Assembly: GCF_020092905.1 (NCBI RefSeq)
Contig: NZ_JAGSGB010000002.1
Location: forward strand, 372,001 to 436,000
Source of the DNA: Pacificimonas aurantium
Lineage (GTDB): Bacteria > Pseudomonadota > Alphaproteobacteria > Sphingomonadales > Sphingomonadaceae
Direction of reading: 5' to 3'
DNA: 64,000 nt
The translations under genes were made by a program, and so were the position numbers. Under the pieces are notes generated by a model. The model made no database searches. It saw only the letters and a program-made list of their open reading frames with translations, and was not told the DNA's origin. Positions 17,101-27,265 of the stretch are shown here, piece by piece (positions within the stretch are counted from its first letter, which is position 1; the number at the start of each line of letters is the position of its first letter).

Positions 17101-17892
17101 TCGTGATACCTAGGCCGTAGACTCGTAAGCCCGCAGCCACAGCCGCATTGAGGCGAGTTGGACCATGGCAAGGAAGTTTTCGGCCAGCTTGTTGTAGCGG
17201 GTGGCAATGCGCCGGAAGTGCTTCAGCTTGGAGAAGAAGCGTTCGATCAGGTTCCGCTCGCGGTAGATTCAAGTGCTGAAGTATGGTTTTGACCTCCGAT
17301 TGGACTTGGGTGGGATATTGGCGAACGCGCCCTTCTCACGGAGAGACACCCGGATGCGGTCGGCATCGTATGCCTTATCGGCCAGCACTATTGTTCCGGC
17401 GCCAATATGTTCGAGCAGGTTATCAGCAGCTTGGCCGTCATGGCTTTGCCCAGCGGTCAGGCTCAGTCGGATAGGGAGACCTCGCGCATCGACGACCGCG
17501 TGGATTTTGGTCGTAAGCCCGCCTCGGGAACGACCGAGACAATGATCTCGATCCCCCTTTTTGCCGTCGCGGCCTGCTGATGGGCGCGAACGGAAGTGCT
17601 GTCGATCATCTGGATATCGCCATCATGTGCAGCGGTGATGGCATCCATCATCCGATCCCAGACGCCCGCCTTTCGCCATCGGACGAAGCGGTTGTAGCAG
17701 GTGGTGCGTGGCCATAGCGTTCGGGCAAGTCGCGCCATGGTGCCCCGGAGCGCAGCACCCAGAAGATACCGTTCAACACACGGCGGTCATCGACACGCGG
17801 AACGCCCCTCGGCTTGTTGGGCAGGAGAGGCTCGATCACGCGCCACTCGAAGTCGGTCAGGCATATCGGCTCATCAAGAGCCTGAATCACAT
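17101..17892 (-). mobile_element. Degraded IS5-family (IS427-like) insertion sequence
   Basis: About 0.8 kb between the hydrolase and a lipoprotein gene carries the remains of an IS5-type transposase filling nearly the whole element. The two ends show an imperfect inverted repeat, GTGATACCTAGGC at 17105-17117 against GTGATTCAGGC on the other strand at 17880-17890. The exact ends and any target duplication are not clear by eye. The size fits the IS427 group. The element appears inactive because its transposase carries a frameshift and a nonsense codon. Confidence 0.75.
17111..17890 (-). pseudogene. IS5-family transposase, broken by a frameshift and a nonsense codon
   Basis: The reading order, in minus-strand sense, is a first segment ending DLPERYG, a second beginning RTTCYNRFVRWRKAGVW and containing MIDSTSVRAHQQA, and a third with GLTTKIHAVVDARGL, VLADKAYDADR and ERNLIERFFSKLKHFRRIATRYNK. 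All three catalytic acids (DDE) survive. Three interruptions are visible: a one-base loss after DLPERYG near 17710; a change of frame at a run of five A and five G near 17550, which may be the programmed -1 shift of this group rather than damage; and a TGA in place of Trp near 17275. It cannot yield a full protein. Confidence 0.8.
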
Positions 17893-17911
17893 TTCCGGTT
17901 GCCCGAAAAGA

Positions 17912-18223
17912 CTATGTGTGGGTCGATCCGCACTGACCGTTCTCGACTTTGAACTTAAACCTCTGCACCGCTGCGGGCGTCACATAGCCAACCTTGCAAT
18001 TCACGGCCTGCCTGTTTGGAAAGCTGACCTTGATGACGCCGTCCCCTTCGCAGCGAATCGGAACTGAGCCAGCAAACTTCTCCCTCGTCTGCGTAAGCTC
18101 GGTAGATTGGCCGCAAAGGGTAAGCTCTGCTGACACCGCTCCGGCAGCTTGAACTTCAAAGGCGTTCGGGACGCGATCACAGCCCATGGCCACCAACGGG
18201 ATCAAAAGGACAATCGCTCTCAT
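17912..18223 (-). CDS. Hypothetical small lipoprotein
   Basis: A 103-residue protein with a lipoprotein signal peptide: MRAIVLLIPLVAMGC ends in a lipobox-like AMGC with the acylated Cys at residue 15. The mature part has four further cysteines (LCGQ, IRCEGDG, VNCKVGY, GQCGS), which could form two disulfides in the periplasm. I do not recognise the family. The start is set at the ATG of 18223, which places the signal peptide correctly. The stop codon lies only about 20 bases outside the decayed insertion sequence, so the 3' end could have been altered by that insertion. Confidence 0.6.
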   Translation of the reverse strand: MRAIVLLIPLVAMGCDRVPNAFEVQAAGAVSAELTLCGQSTELTQTREKFAGSVPIRCEGDGVIKVSFPNRQAVNCKVGYVTPAAVQRFKFKVENGQCGSTHT

Positions 18224-18282
18224 GAGAACACGATAGCGCCAACAGCGCCTATCGACCACCACCGCCATTATGAGTTCACGAC

Positions 18283-19365
18283 CTAGCTGACCGCGTGTAG
18301 GCGGCCGCCAACAACCGGCTCGCGCGGCCCGCTGATTTCGGGAAAGCTGGTCGGCAGGCCGCGCAGGTGCCGGACTGCGAACCAGGCAAAACCTTCGGCT
18401 TCCATAGCGTCTCCGCGCCAGCCAACTGCTTCGACCGGGCTGGTTTCAGTTCCGGTCGCGCCGCCGATCCGCCGCATCAGTTCCGCATTGTGGCGTCCAC
18501 CTCCAGTTACCAGAATCCGCTGCGGCAGGGACGGCAGATGCGAAAGTGACAGACGCACGGTTTCAGCGGTGAAGGCCGTCAGCGTGGCGGCCCCGTCCTC
18601 CAGCGAAAGGCCCCGCACGGCCCCGATTGAGAAATCCTGCCGGTCGAGCGACTTTGGCGGCGGACGGTCGAACCAGTCTAGATCGAGCATGGTATGAAGC
18701 ACATCTTCGTGCACGGTCCCGGCCGCGGCAAATGCGCCGTCCCTGTCGAATCGCCCGGCCCCCTGTTGCTCGACCCAATCGTCTATAAGCGCGTTTCCCG
18801 GCCCGGTGTCGAAGGCCAGTAGCTGACCATCCGATCCCAAAAAGGTGATATTGCCCACGCCGCCTAGGTTCAAAATGGCGACAGCGCCATCCAGACGGCC
18901 TGTGAGCGCCCGGTGATAGGCGGGCAGAAGCGGCGCACCCTGCCCGCCCGCAGCCACATCGGCAGAGCGAAAGTCGTCGACCGTCTCGATCCGCGTCAAT
19001 TGCGCAAGCAAAGCGCCTTCTCCGATCTGCCAGGTCCACCCCTTTGCAGGGCGATGGGCAACGGTGTGGCCGTGAAAGCCGATAACGTCCGCACCGGACC
19101 CCAGTGCTCCCACTGCCTCGGCATGAATCATCGTCAGCCGGCGCGCCACGCGAGCGATACCGTCATCCGGCGCGCGGTGATCCAGAACTGCCGCGCGCTC
19201 CACGACACGGCGTAAGTCGGCACGAAACTCGTCGTCATAGGGAACGGAGTGAAAGCCGAGGGGGCGGATCAGATATTCGCCGTCAGTCTCGATCAGCGCG
19301 GCGTCCACGCCGTCCATCGACGTTCCCGACATCAGGCCAATCGCGCGGTACATCCGGCTACTCAT
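18283..19365 (-). CDS. anmK: Anhydro-N-acetylmuramic acid kinase
   Basis: A 360-residue sugar kinase that phosphorylates and opens 1,6-anhydro-MurNAc during peptidoglycan recycling. The N-terminal signature [20 protein letters not shown] is diagnostic. [24 protein letters not shown] and the ATP-binding [17 protein letters not shown] follow in the expected order, and the length fits the family. It is divergent from tyrS, with a 56-bp spacer to that start codon. Confidence 0.93.
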   Translation of the reverse strand: MSSRMYRAIGLMSGTSMDGVDAALIETDGEYLIRPLGFHSVPYDDEFRADLRRVVERAAVLDHRAPDDGIARVARRLTMIHAEAVGALGSGADVIGFHGHTVAHRPAKGWTWQIGEGALLAQLTRIETVDDFRSADVAAGGQGAPLLPAYHRALTGRLDGAVAILNLGGVGNITFLGSDGQLLAFDTGPGNALIDDWVEQQGAGRFDRDGAFAAAGTVHEDVLHTMLDLDWFDRPPPKSLDRQDFSIGAVRGLSLEDGAATLTAFTAETVRLSLSHLPSLPQRILVTGGGRHNAELMRRIGGATGTETSPVEAVGWRGDAMEAEGFAWFAVRHLRGLPTSFPEISGPREPVVGGRLHAVS

Positions 19366-19421
19366 GCAAACCTCCCCATGCTAAGCGCCCGCCTCTTCCC
19401 GAGATACAAGCACAAGCGATC

Positions 19422-20642
19422 ATGACCGAATTCACGTCCGATCTCCTACGCCTGCTCGACGAGCGCGGCTACATCCACCAGCAGACCGACCCCGACGCGC
19501 TGGACCGCCTCGCCGCATCTCAGGTGGTCCCGGGATATATCGGCTTCGACCCGACGGCGCCCTCGCTGCACGTGGGCAGCCTCGTCCAGATCATGATGCT
19601 GCGCCGTTTGCAGCAGGCCGGGCACAAGCCCATCGTTCTGATGGGCGGCGGCACCGGAAAAATCGGCGATCCAAGCTTCAAGGATGAGGCCCGCAAGCTG
19701 ATGACTGGCGAGGTCATCGCGGCAAATGTCGCGTCCATCCGCACGGTCTTCGAGCGTTTCCTCACCTTCGGCGACGGTTCGACCGACGCGGTCATGGTCG
19801 ACAATGCGGACTGGCTGGACGCGCTGGAATACATCCCCTTCCTGCGCGACATCGGCCAACATTTCTCGGTCAACCGAATGCTCAGCTTCGATTCGGTGAA
19901 GCTGCGCCTGGACCGCGAACAGTCGCTCAGCTTTCTCGAATTCAATTACATGATCCTGCAGGCGTACGATTTTCTGGAGCTGTCACGCCGGGCGGACTGC
20001 CGTCTGCAACTTGGCGGTTCGGACCAGTGGGGAAATATCGTCAACGGCATAGAGCTCACCCGCCGCGTCGACGGGCGTGAGGTCTTCGGCCTGACCACGC
20101 CGCTGATTACGACGGCTGATGGCGGCAAAATGGGCAAAACGGCAGCCGGGGCCGTCTGGCTGAACGAGGACCAGCTTCCCGCCTATGACTATTGGCAATT
20201 CTGGCGGAACACTCAGGACGCCGACGTTGGCCGGTTCCTCCGCCTGTTCACGGATTTGCCCATTGACGAGATTCGCCGACTGGAGACGTTGGAAGGATCC
20301 GACATCAACGCGGCGAAAGAAGTTCTGGCGAACGAAGCGACGGCTATGTGCCGAGGAGATTCGGCTGCTCAGGCTGCCGCGGAAACGGCCCGCCGAACCT
20401 TTGCCGAGGGCGCCGCGGGGGGCGACCTGCCTGTGTTCGAAAGCTCGGAACCGGTAACGATCGTCGACGCTCTGGTCGGGATCGGCTTCGCCGCCTCGAA
20501 GGGGGAGGCTCGCCGCCTGATCAAGCAGGGCGGTGCGCGCATCGAAGGTGAGGCGGTGGCCGATGAAACCGTGCTGCTTTCGGCTGGCGAGCAAAAGCTG
20601 TCGGCGGGCAAGAAACGTCACGGCCTCGTTCGGGTCGGTTGA
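19422..20642 (+). CDS. tyrS: Tyrosyl-tRNA synthetase
   Basis: A 406-residue class I synthetase. The HIGH-type motif is HVGS in [10 protein letters not shown], and the KMSKS-type motif is KMGKT in [25 protein letters not shown] lies in the Tyr-binding region. The C-terminal S4 RNA-binding domain begins around [20 protein letters not shown]. The ATG at 19422 gives the standard N-terminus; an open frame upstream of it overlaps anmK on the other strand and has no synthetase features. It converges on recG. Confidence 0.96.
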   Translation: MTEFTSDLLRLLDERGYIHQQTDPDALDRLAASQVVPGYIGFDPTAPSLHVGSLVQIMMLRRLQQAGHKPIVLMGGGTGKIGDPSFKDEARKLMTGEVIAANVASIRTVFERFLTFGDGSTDAVMVDNADWLDALEYIPFLRDIGQHFSVNRMLSFDSVKLRLDREQSLSFLEFNYMILQAYDFLELSRRADCRLQLGGSDQWGNIVNGIELTRRVDGREVFGLTTPLITTADGGKMGKTAAGAVWLNEDQLPAYDYWQFWRNTQDADVGRFLRLFTDLPIDEIRRLETLEGSDINAAKEVLANEATAMCRGDSAAQAAAETARRTFAEGAAGGDLPVFESSEPVTIVDALVGIGFAASKGEARRLIKQGGARIEGEAVADETVLLSAGEQKLSAGKKRHGLVRVG

Positions 20643-20693
20643 CCTGCAAACACCCCAGCGGTTCACTTATCCTGACCGGATACAGGTCCATCG

Positions 20694-22769
20694 TCAGCCA
20701 GACTTGAGTGTCTGGATCGCGCTGTCCCGCTCGAACAGGTAGAGGAGCTGGCGCATTGCCTCTGCGCGTGGGGAGCTCTCGAACCCACCTTCGCGTTCGA
20801 GAAACAGGCGCGCATCGTCCATGGCCACTCCGGCCAGCTTCATGATGTCTTCCGCGCGGGCGGCTTTATAGGCCGCCTGACCCGATTGCCTGGTTCCCAG
20901 AAGCTCACCGCCCCCGCGAAGTTCCAAATCCTTTTCAGCGATTTCGAAGCCATCGTTCGTTGCGCGCATCAGCTTCAGTCGTTCGCGGGCGGTGTCGCTG
21001 AGTTCGGAGGAGCGAAGCAGCACGCAGCTGGATTTCCCGCCCCCGCGCCCGACCCGTCCGCGCAGCTGGTGAAGCTGAGCAAGGCCGAAACTTTCGGCCT
21101 TCTCGATCACCATCAGCGTGGCCTCCGGCACGTTGACGCCGACCTCGATGACCGTGGTCGCCACCAGCAGCTGAATGTCGCCGGCCGCGAATTTCGCCAT
21201 CACGGCATCTTTCTCCGGGCCGGGCATCTGCCCATGAACGAGCCCCACGCGCTCTTTCCCGAATCGGCGCGCCAATGCGGCTGCGCGCGTCTCCGCGGCC
21301 GCGCTTTCTCCGCTCATGTCCTCTTCGCTAACGAGCGGACAAACCCAATAGGCCCGCCCTCCCTGATCCATCAGCCGACCAACGCCAGCAGCGACCTCGT
21401 CGAGCCGTCCCATGCTGATGACGGCGGTTTCCACCGGCTCTCGGCCGGGCGGCATCTGGTCCAACCGCGATTCGTCCATTTCCCCGAACTGGGTCAGGGT
21501 AAGCGTGCGCGGGATCGGCGTTGCCGTCATCACCAGTAGGTGCGGCGGCGCCTTAGCCTTCGCCGTCAGCGCCATGCGCTGATTGACACCGAAACGGTGC
21601 TGCTCGTCGACGATAACCAGGCCCAAATCCTTATAGCTGACCGCGTCCTGGAAGATGGCATGCGTACCCACCAGGATATCGATATGCCCGGCCGCCAGCT
21701 CAGCGAGGATGACGTCCCTCGCCTTGCCCTTGTCGCGGCCAGTCAGAATAGCGGTACGAACGTCCATCCCGGCGAGCATCTCCCTCAGGCTCTCAAGATG
21801 TTGGCGCGCGAGAATTTCAGTAGGGGCGAGCATCGCTGCCTGACATCCCGCTTCGACCGCGCGCAGCATCGCGGCGAGTGCCACCGCCGTCTTGCCGGAC
21901 CCCACATCGCCCTGCAGCAGACGAAGCATCGGCGTGTCGGCGCCAAGGTCGCCAAGGATTTCTCCGATCGAACGGTCCTGCGCCCCCGTCAGCCGGTAAG
22001 GCAAATTTTCCTTCAGCCTGGTAAGCAGCGCCCCATCGCCGGTAAGGGAACGGCCCTTGCGCCGGCGTGCCGCCTGCCGGATCACCAGAAGCGCAGCTTG
22101 GTTCGCCAGTAATTCGTCATAGGACAGCCGCTCACGCTCACCCGGCTCGTCCTCCAGTGCGTGCACCCGGCGGAGCGTATCCGCCCAGGCGTGCCAATCC
22201 TGCCGCTCGACGAAACCGGGGTCGGCCCATTCGGTAAGACCGGGGACCGTTTTCAGCGCTGCATCGACCAGCGTGCGCATGCGCTTGTTGGTAACGCCTT
22301 CCGTCAGGGGGTAGACTGGCTCGCGCTCGGGCAAGGCGTCCGCCTCTTCCGGGGGGACAACAAAGTCCGGATGAACGATCTGCGCGCGGTCGCCATAGAG
22401 GTCCAGTTTTCCTGAGACGAGGCGGCTCTGCCCGACGGGAAACTGCTTCAGTGCATAGCCGCCGCGATCATGGAAATAGACCAGCGTTACCTCGGCACCT
22501 GCGGGGTCGCGGCAGACGATGCGCGAAGGGCGGCGCCCATTGCCCTGCTCGTGCCGCTCGGCCGTCAGGTGAATGGCGATCACGTCGCCCTCGGCGGCCT
22601 CCGATGCTGCGTCCACCCGTCGCCTGGTGATTGCGAACGCGGGCAGATGGTAGACTAGGTCGATAACCCGCTCGATTCTCAGGCGCGCGAGCTGCTTCGT
22701 CAGGCGCGGCCCGACGCCGTCCAGAGTGCCGACTGCGGCAAAAAGGGGATTGAGGATATCAGGGCGCAT
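20694..22769 (-). CDS. recG: ATP-dependent DNA helicase RecG
   Basis: A 691-residue helicase that remodels stalled forks and branched DNA. The N-terminal wedge domain begins VGTLDGVGPRLTKQLARL. The helicase motifs follow: Walker A GDVGSGKTAVAL, DEQH in [23 protein letters not shown], and motif [12 protein letters not shown]. The C-terminal ELRGGGELLGTRQSG block is typical of RecG. The start is the ATG at 22769, which overlaps the sdhE start codon on the other strand in the sequence CATG. Confidence 0.95.
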   Translation of the reverse strand: MRPDILNPLFAAVGTLDGVGPRLTKQLARLRIERVIDLVYHLPAFAITRRRVDAASEAAEGDVIAIHLTAERHEQGNGRRPSRIVCRDPAGAEVTLVYFHDRGGYALKQFPVGQSRLVSGKLDLYGDRAQIVHPDFVVPPEEADALPEREPVYPLTEGVTNKRMRTLVDAALKTVPGLTEWADPGFVERQDWHAWADTLRRVHALEDEPGERERLSYDELLANQAALLVIRQAARRRKGRSLTGDGALLTRLKENLPYRLTGAQDRSIGEILGDLGADTPMLRLLQGDVGSGKTAVALAAMLRAVEAGCQAAMLAPTEILARQHLESLREMLAGMDVRTAILTGRDKGKARDVILAELAAGHIDILVGTHAIFQDAVSYKDLGLVIVDEQHRFGVNQRMALTAKAKAPPHLLVMTATPIPRTLTLTQFGEMDESRLDQMPPGREPVETAVISMGRLDEVAAGVGRLMDQGGRAYWVCPLVSEEDMSGESAAAETRAAALARRFGKERVGLVHGQMPGPEKDAVMAKFAAGDIQLLVATTVIEVGVNVPEATLMVIEKAESFGLAQLHQLRGRVGRGGGKSSCVLLRSSELSDTARERLKLMRATNDGFEIAEKDLELRGGGELLGTRQSGQAAYKAARAEDIMKLAGVAMDDARLFLEREGGFESSPRAEAMRQLLYLFERDSAIQTLKSG

Positions 22770-23100
22770 GAATAGCTCGGCTCCGGTGACTAGCAGTTCC
22801 CCGCCCCCCACCGGAAGAGACGAGAACGAGATCGTCGATCCGCTCGCCGCGCGCCGTCGCCGCCTTCACTACCGCTCGTGGCATCGCGGTACGAAGGAGG
22901 CCGACATTCTGATCGGCGGTTTTTGCGACAAGCACCTTGCCGATTGGGGCGAGGCGGAAATTCAGTGGTACGAGCAACTGCTGGAGGAAACGGACGTGGA
23001 CATCATGGCGTGGGCCATCGGAACCGCGCCCGTGCCCGAACGCTATCAAGGCGAGATCATGAGCGCGATGCAGGCGCTCGACTATCTGTCCACCCCCTGA
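22768..23100 (+). CDS. sdhE: Succinate dehydrogenase assembly factor SdhE (DUF339)
   Basis: A 110-residue protein carrying the SdhE/Sdh5 domain that promotes covalent FAD attachment to SdhA. The hallmark RGxxE motif appears as HRGTKEAD, preceded by RRRRLHYRSW and followed by DWGEAEIQWYEQLLEETDVDIMAW. The N-terminal 25 residues are a low-complexity Ser/Pro stretch, longer than in many members. The ATG at 22768 shares bases with the recG start codon on the opposite strand. The next gene, mfd, starts 19 bases after its stop and is probably cotranscribed. Confidence 0.9.
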   Translation: MNSSAPVTSSSPPPTGRDENEIVDPLAARRRRLHYRSWHRGTKEADILIGGFCDKHLADWGEAEIQWYEQLLEETDVDIMAWAIGTAPVPERYQGEIMSAMQALDYLSTP

Positions 23101-23119
23101 CCTTTCCGAAGGCTGACAC

Positions 23120-26100
23120 TTGACGACATTCGACCGGATTGCCGGCGCCGATGCGCCGCTTGTCATCGGCGGCGCGCCGCAGGGCTATCACCCGCTACTG
23201 TTGAGTGAACTGGCGCGGCGGGCGGGCGAGGATGACGGCCGTGCAGTCTACATCGCACCCGAAGACCTGAGCGCGGCGACGGTGGCGGAGGCCGCAGGCT
23301 TCTTTGCGCCAGAGATTGAGATCGTTCAGATCCCTGCATGGGACTCTCTTCCCTATGACCGCGCCTCCCCCTCCCTGAAGGTGGCCGCCGACAGGGCCGC
23401 GGGCCTTGCCCGGCTGAGCGAGCACCGGCGTGGTCCGCAACTGGTGGTGACCACGATCAACGCCGTGCTCCAGCGCACGCTAAAGGCGGCGCGGCTCGGA
23501 AGCCTGACCGCGTATCTTGCCGCCGGCGAGAGCATTGATCCCGAGGACCTGATTGCCCGCCTGGTCTCGAACGGCTTCGTCCGAACCGATACAGTGCTCG
23601 AAAGCGGTGAGTTCGCGGTCAGGGGCGGTATCCTCGACCTGTTTCCGGGCGGCCGTGACGAGGCCCTGCGACTGGACTTCTTCGGCGACGAAATCGATTC
23701 GATGCGTCGCTTCGATCCTGCCACGCAGAGGACAACCGGCGATGCAGAGCCGTTCACGCTGCGGCCAGTCAGCGAAGTGCTGCTGACGGAAGACGCAGTC
23801 TCCCGCTTCCGCCGCGCCTATGTCGACCTGTTCGGAAGCGAGGGAACGTCGGACCCGTTATACCAGGCTGTCAGCGAAGGCCGGCGCTTGGCCGGCATGG
23901 AGAACTGGCTGCCCCTCTTCGAGGAGGAGATGGGGACCCTCTTCGACCTGCTCGACGAGCGTGACATTGTCGTCGCTGCGGAAGGCGTCCCGCCTGCCGC
24001 CGCCCAGCGGTTCGAAGCCATCGAGGACTATCACGACAACCGGGTACGTGCGCTGAAGGGCGAGGCGGGCACCTTCCGCCCGCTACCGACCGACGCGCTT
24101 TATCTGACCGAAAGCGAATGGGCGGCCCGCCGCGACCAGGCCCCGGTGCATATGGCCAGCGCCTTCAGCGAGCCGGAGGACGCCGGACGCGCCGTTGAGA
24201 TGGGGGTGAAGGCGTCGCGAGACTTCGCGCCCGAGCGGGCGGCCCAGGACAACCTCTACACTGCCTTTGCCGCGCACGCCGAGGCGCTGCGGAAAGACGG
24301 GATCTCGCTTCTTCTGGCCGCTTACACCGAGGGCGCACGCGCGCGCCTGGCATCGCAGCTTTCGGATAATGGGTTCGATAGCTGGAAGGAGATCTCAAGC
24401 TGGGCCGAGGCGGACGCGCTCTCAAACCAGGTCGGCCTGGCCGTGCTTCCGATCGAACATGGGTTTCTGACGGAAAAGCTGTCCATCGTCAGCGAGCAGG
24501 ACCTGCTCGGCGACCGGCTGGTTCGGCGCGCACGCAAGAAGCGCAAGACCCAGGCCTTCATGGACCAGTTGTCTATGATGGTGCCAGGCGACCTTGTCGT
24601 GCACCAGGATCACGGCATCGGCCGCTATGAAGGGCTGACCGCGATCGAGGTGGGAAGTCAGCCGCACGACTGCGTCCAGCTGACCTACGCCGGCGACGAC
24701 AAGCTTTATGTTCCCGTCGAGAATATGGACGTCCTGTCGCGTTATGGCGCGGGGTCGGAGACGGTCGTTCTCGACCGGATGGGCGGCGCCAACTGGCAGG
24801 CCCGCAAGGCGAAGGCGAAGGAACGCATTCGCGAGATTGCGAACGAACTGATCCGCACGGCGGCGCTGCGCGCGCAGCGTGAAGGAAAGGTGTTCGATGC
24901 CGATGCAGGCCAGCTCGGCGCCTTCGTCGACCGGTTCCCCTATGAGGAAACCGACGACCAGTTGAAAGCGGTCGACGATACGCTGGAGGACCTGGCGAGC
25001 GGCAAGCCCGTCGACCGGCTCATCGTCGGCGATGTCGGCTTCGGCAAGACCGAAGTCGCGCTGCGGGCTGCCTTCGTTGCCGCCATGGAAGGACAACAGG
25101 TCGCCGTCGTCTGCCCCACGACGCTCCTAACCCGCCAGCATTACCGCCAGTTCAGGGACCGGTTCGAGGGCTTCCCGGTCGAAGTAGGTCAGATTTCCCG
25201 GCTTGTTTCGCAAAAGGAGCAGAAGCGGGTGAAGGAGGGGCTGGCGAGCGGAGAAATCGACATTGTCGTGGGCACCCACGCGCTGCTTGCAAAGGCGATC
25301 GACTTCAAGCGGCTGGGGCTCGTCATTGTCGATGAGGAACAGCGCTTCGGCGTCGCTCACAAAGAGCGGCTGAAGCAGATGAAGACCGACGTCCATATGT
25401 TGACGCTGACGGCGACACCCATTCCGCGCACGCTGCAGATGGCCATGAGCGGCATGCGCGACATGTCGCTGATCGCAACGCCCCCCGTCGACCGGCTTGC
25501 GGTCAGGACCTACGTTATGCCGTGGGACCCGGTTGTCATGCGAGAGGCGCTGCTGCGCGAGCATTTCCGCGGCGGGCAAAGCTTCCTGGTCACGCCCCGT
25601 GTCGCCGATATCCCCGAACTGGAAGAGTTCTTCCGCGAATGGGTGCCGGAAGTGAAGTATGTGATCGCGCACGGCCAAATGAGCGCAGGTCAGGTCGAGG
25701 AGCGCATGAGTGCCTTCTACGACCATGAATATGACGTTCTCGTCTCCACGACGATCGTGGAGAGCGGCATCGACATTCCCAGCGCCAACACCATGATCAT
25801 CCACCGCGCCGACATGTTTGGCCTGGCGCAGCTCTACCAGCTGCGCGGGCGCGTCGGCCGGTCGAAGACCCGCGCCTACGCCTATATGACAACCCCCGAC
25901 GACAAGGCGCTCGCACCGACAGCGCAGAAGCGCCTGCAGGTCCTGTCGAGCCTCGATTCGCTCGGTGCCGGCTTCCAGCTCGCAGCCCAGGATCTCGATA
26001 TCCGCGGCGCCGGTAATCTGCTCGGCGACGAGCAGTCGGGACACATCAAGGAAGTGGGCTTCGAACTTTACCAGTCGATGCTGGAAGAGGCGATGCTGAC

Positions 26101-26590
26101 AGCCAAGGCGCACGACGCCGGGCTTGACGCGCCGCGCGAGGCATTCTCGCCGCAGATCAACGTCGATGCCGCGATCCTCATCCCTGAGGACTATGTGTCC
26201 GACCTCAATCTGCGCATGTCACTGTACAAGCGGTTGGGGGACATCGAGGACGCCGAAGATGTCGATGCCATGGCTGCCGAACTTGTCGACCGCTTCGGGC
26301 AACTGCCCGACGAGGTGAAGAACCTGCTTCAGGTCATCGAGACGAAAATTCACTGCAAGACCGCCAATATCTCGAAGATCGAAGCCGGCGCGAAGGGAGC
26401 TCTCATCACGTTCCACAATGACGAGTTCGCCCGTCCGGAAAAGCTGATCGGCTTCGCTCAGAAAAATGCCGGTGTCGTGAAGCTGCGGCCCGACCACAAG
26501 ATGTTCATCCAGCGCGACTGGCGCAGCCCCCAGCAGCGGCTCACCGGAACTCTCAAAGTCTCGAAATCGATGGCCCGCCTCGCCGGATAA
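23120..26590 (+). CDS. mfd: Transcription-repair coupling factor
   Basis: An 1156-residue motor that removes stalled RNA polymerase and recruits excision repair. The UvrB-like N-terminal part includes [20 protein letters not shown]. The RNA-polymerase interaction segment starts at [18 protein letters not shown]. The RecG-like motor has Walker [20 protein letters not shown] in [28 protein letters not shown] and [16 protein letters not shown]. The start is a TTG at 23120; no ATG or GTG closer to the N-terminal homology is available. Confidence 0.96.
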   Translation: MTTFDRIAGADAPLVIGGAPQGYHPLLLSELARRAGEDDGRAVYIAPEDLSAATVAEAAGFFAPEIEIVQIPAWDSLPYDRASPSLKVAADRAAGLARLSEHRRGPQLVVTTINAVLQRTLKAARLGSLTAYLAAGESIDPEDLIARLVSNGFVRTDTVLESGEFAVRGGILDLFPGGRDEALRLDFFGDEIDSMRRFDPATQRTTGDAEPFTLRPVSEVLLTEDAVSRFRRAYVDLFGSEGTSDPLYQAVSEGRRLAGMENWLPLFEEEMGTLFDLLDERDIVVAAEGVPPAAAQRFEAIEDYHDNRVRALKGEAGTFRPLPTDALYLTESEWAARRDQAPVHMASAFSEPEDAGRAVEMGVKASRDFAPERAAQDNLYTAFAAHAEALRKDGISLLLAAYTEGARARLASQLSDNGFDSWKEISSWAEADALSNQVGLAVLPIEHGFLTEKLSIVSEQDLLGDRLVRRARKKRKTQAFMDQLSMMVPGDLVVHQDHGIGRYEGLTAIEVGSQPHDCVQLTYAGDDKLYVPVENMDVLSRYGAGSETVVLDRMGGANWQARKAKAKERIREIANELIRTAALRAQREGKVFDADAGQLGAFVDRFPYEETDDQLKAVDDTLEDLASGKPVDRLIVGDVGFGKTEVALRAAFVAAMEGQQVAVVCPTTLLTRQHYRQFRDRFEGFPVEVGQISRLVSQKEQKRVKEGLASGEIDIVVGTHALLAKAIDFKRLGLVIVDEEQRFGVAHKERLKQMKTDVHMLTLTATPIPRTLQMAMSGMRDMSLIATPPVDRLAVRTYVMPWDPVVMREALLREHFRGGQSFLVTPRVADIPELEEFFREWVPEVKYVIAHGQMSAGQVEERMSAFYDHEYDVLVSTTIVESGIDIPSANTMIIHRADMFGLAQLYQLRGRVGRSKTRAYAYMTTPDDKALAPTAQKRLQVLSSLDSLGAGFQLAAQDLDIRGAGNLLGDEQSGHIKEVGFELYQSMLEEAMLTAKAHDAGLDAPREAFSPQINVDAAILIPEDYVSDLNLRMSLYKRLGDIEDAEDVDAMAAELVDRFGQLPDEVKNLLQVIETKIHCKTANISKIEAGAKGALITFHNDEFARPEKLIGFAQKNAGVVKLRPDHKMFIQRDWRSPQQRLTGTLKVSKSMARLAG

Positions 26591-26620
26591 AGCGACGGGC
26601 TAGCGGTCAGTCCTCTACGG

Positions 26621-27265
26621 TCAGTCCTCTGCGGTCAGGCGTTCCACGGCCTCGGCAATCGCCTCGGGCGTCTGTGCGCCGACCAGCATGCCCTTTCGCT
26701 CTATCAGCTGGGCGGGCACGCCGGGAACTCCGCGTGCCTGAAAATCCTCCGCTTCATTTTCCACCGCCGCCCGGTCGGCATCGCTGGCAAGAAGCTCTCT
26801 CACCAGGTCGGCATCGAGCCCGGCCTCCGCTCCGATCTCAGCCAGAACGTCGGTCTGACCTATGTCTTGGCCGCGAGAGAAGTAGGCGCTGAACAGACCT
26901 TCGGCGACCTCGTCGCCCACACCCTGCCCGCTCGCCCATTTGCTGAGGCGATGAGCGTCGGTCGTGTTGGGCACACGCTCGACCTGGCTATAGTCGATGG
27001 AAAGGCCGACCGACTCGGCAGCCTCCGAAATGGCGCGGCCGGCATCGCGGCTCAGCCCCTCTGCCCCGAACTTCATACGCATCAGCGCATCACGCTCCAT
27101 CCCTTCCGGAGGCAGACCGGGGTGCAGCATATAGGGGTGCCAGATCCTCTCGACCGGCCGGGTGCGCGCGAACGCGTCCACTCCGCGCTTGCCGATCCAG
27201 CACCAGGGGCAGACGAAATCGCTGATGACGTCGATACGAACGGGGGGAGCCGATATTTCGGCCAT
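26621..27265 (-). CDS. DsbA-family (FrnE-like) thioredoxin-fold oxidoreductase
   Basis: A 214-residue protein of the DsbA/2-hydroxychromene-2-carboxylate isomerase superfamily, most like FrnE. The active-site motif is FVCPWCWIGKRG (CPWC), the cis-Pro region is RGVPGVPAQL, and the central helical insertion contains NTTDAHRLSKWA. It has no signal peptide, so it should act in the cytoplasm. Its ATG overlaps the stop of the upstream GGDEF/EAL gene by one base (TGATG). Just after its stop, at 26606-26640, the sequence CGGTCAGTCCTCT is tandemly repeated. Confidence 0.88.
   Translation of the reverse strand: MAEISAPPVRIDVISDFVCPWCWIGKRGVDAFARTRPVERIWHPYMLHPGLPPEGMERDALMRMKFGAEGLSRDAGRAISEAAESVGLSIDYSQVERVPNTTDAHRLSKWASGQGVGDEVAEGLFSAYFSRGQDIGQTDVLAEIGAEAGLDADLVRELLASDADRAAVENEAEDFQARGVPGVPAQLIERKGMLVGAQTPEAIAEAVERLTAED

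Noticed and set aside
17093-18223. A genomic island or integrated element around the insertion sequence
   Set aside because: No integrase, attachment site or change in base composition flanks the single decayed element, and housekeeping genes lie on both sides.
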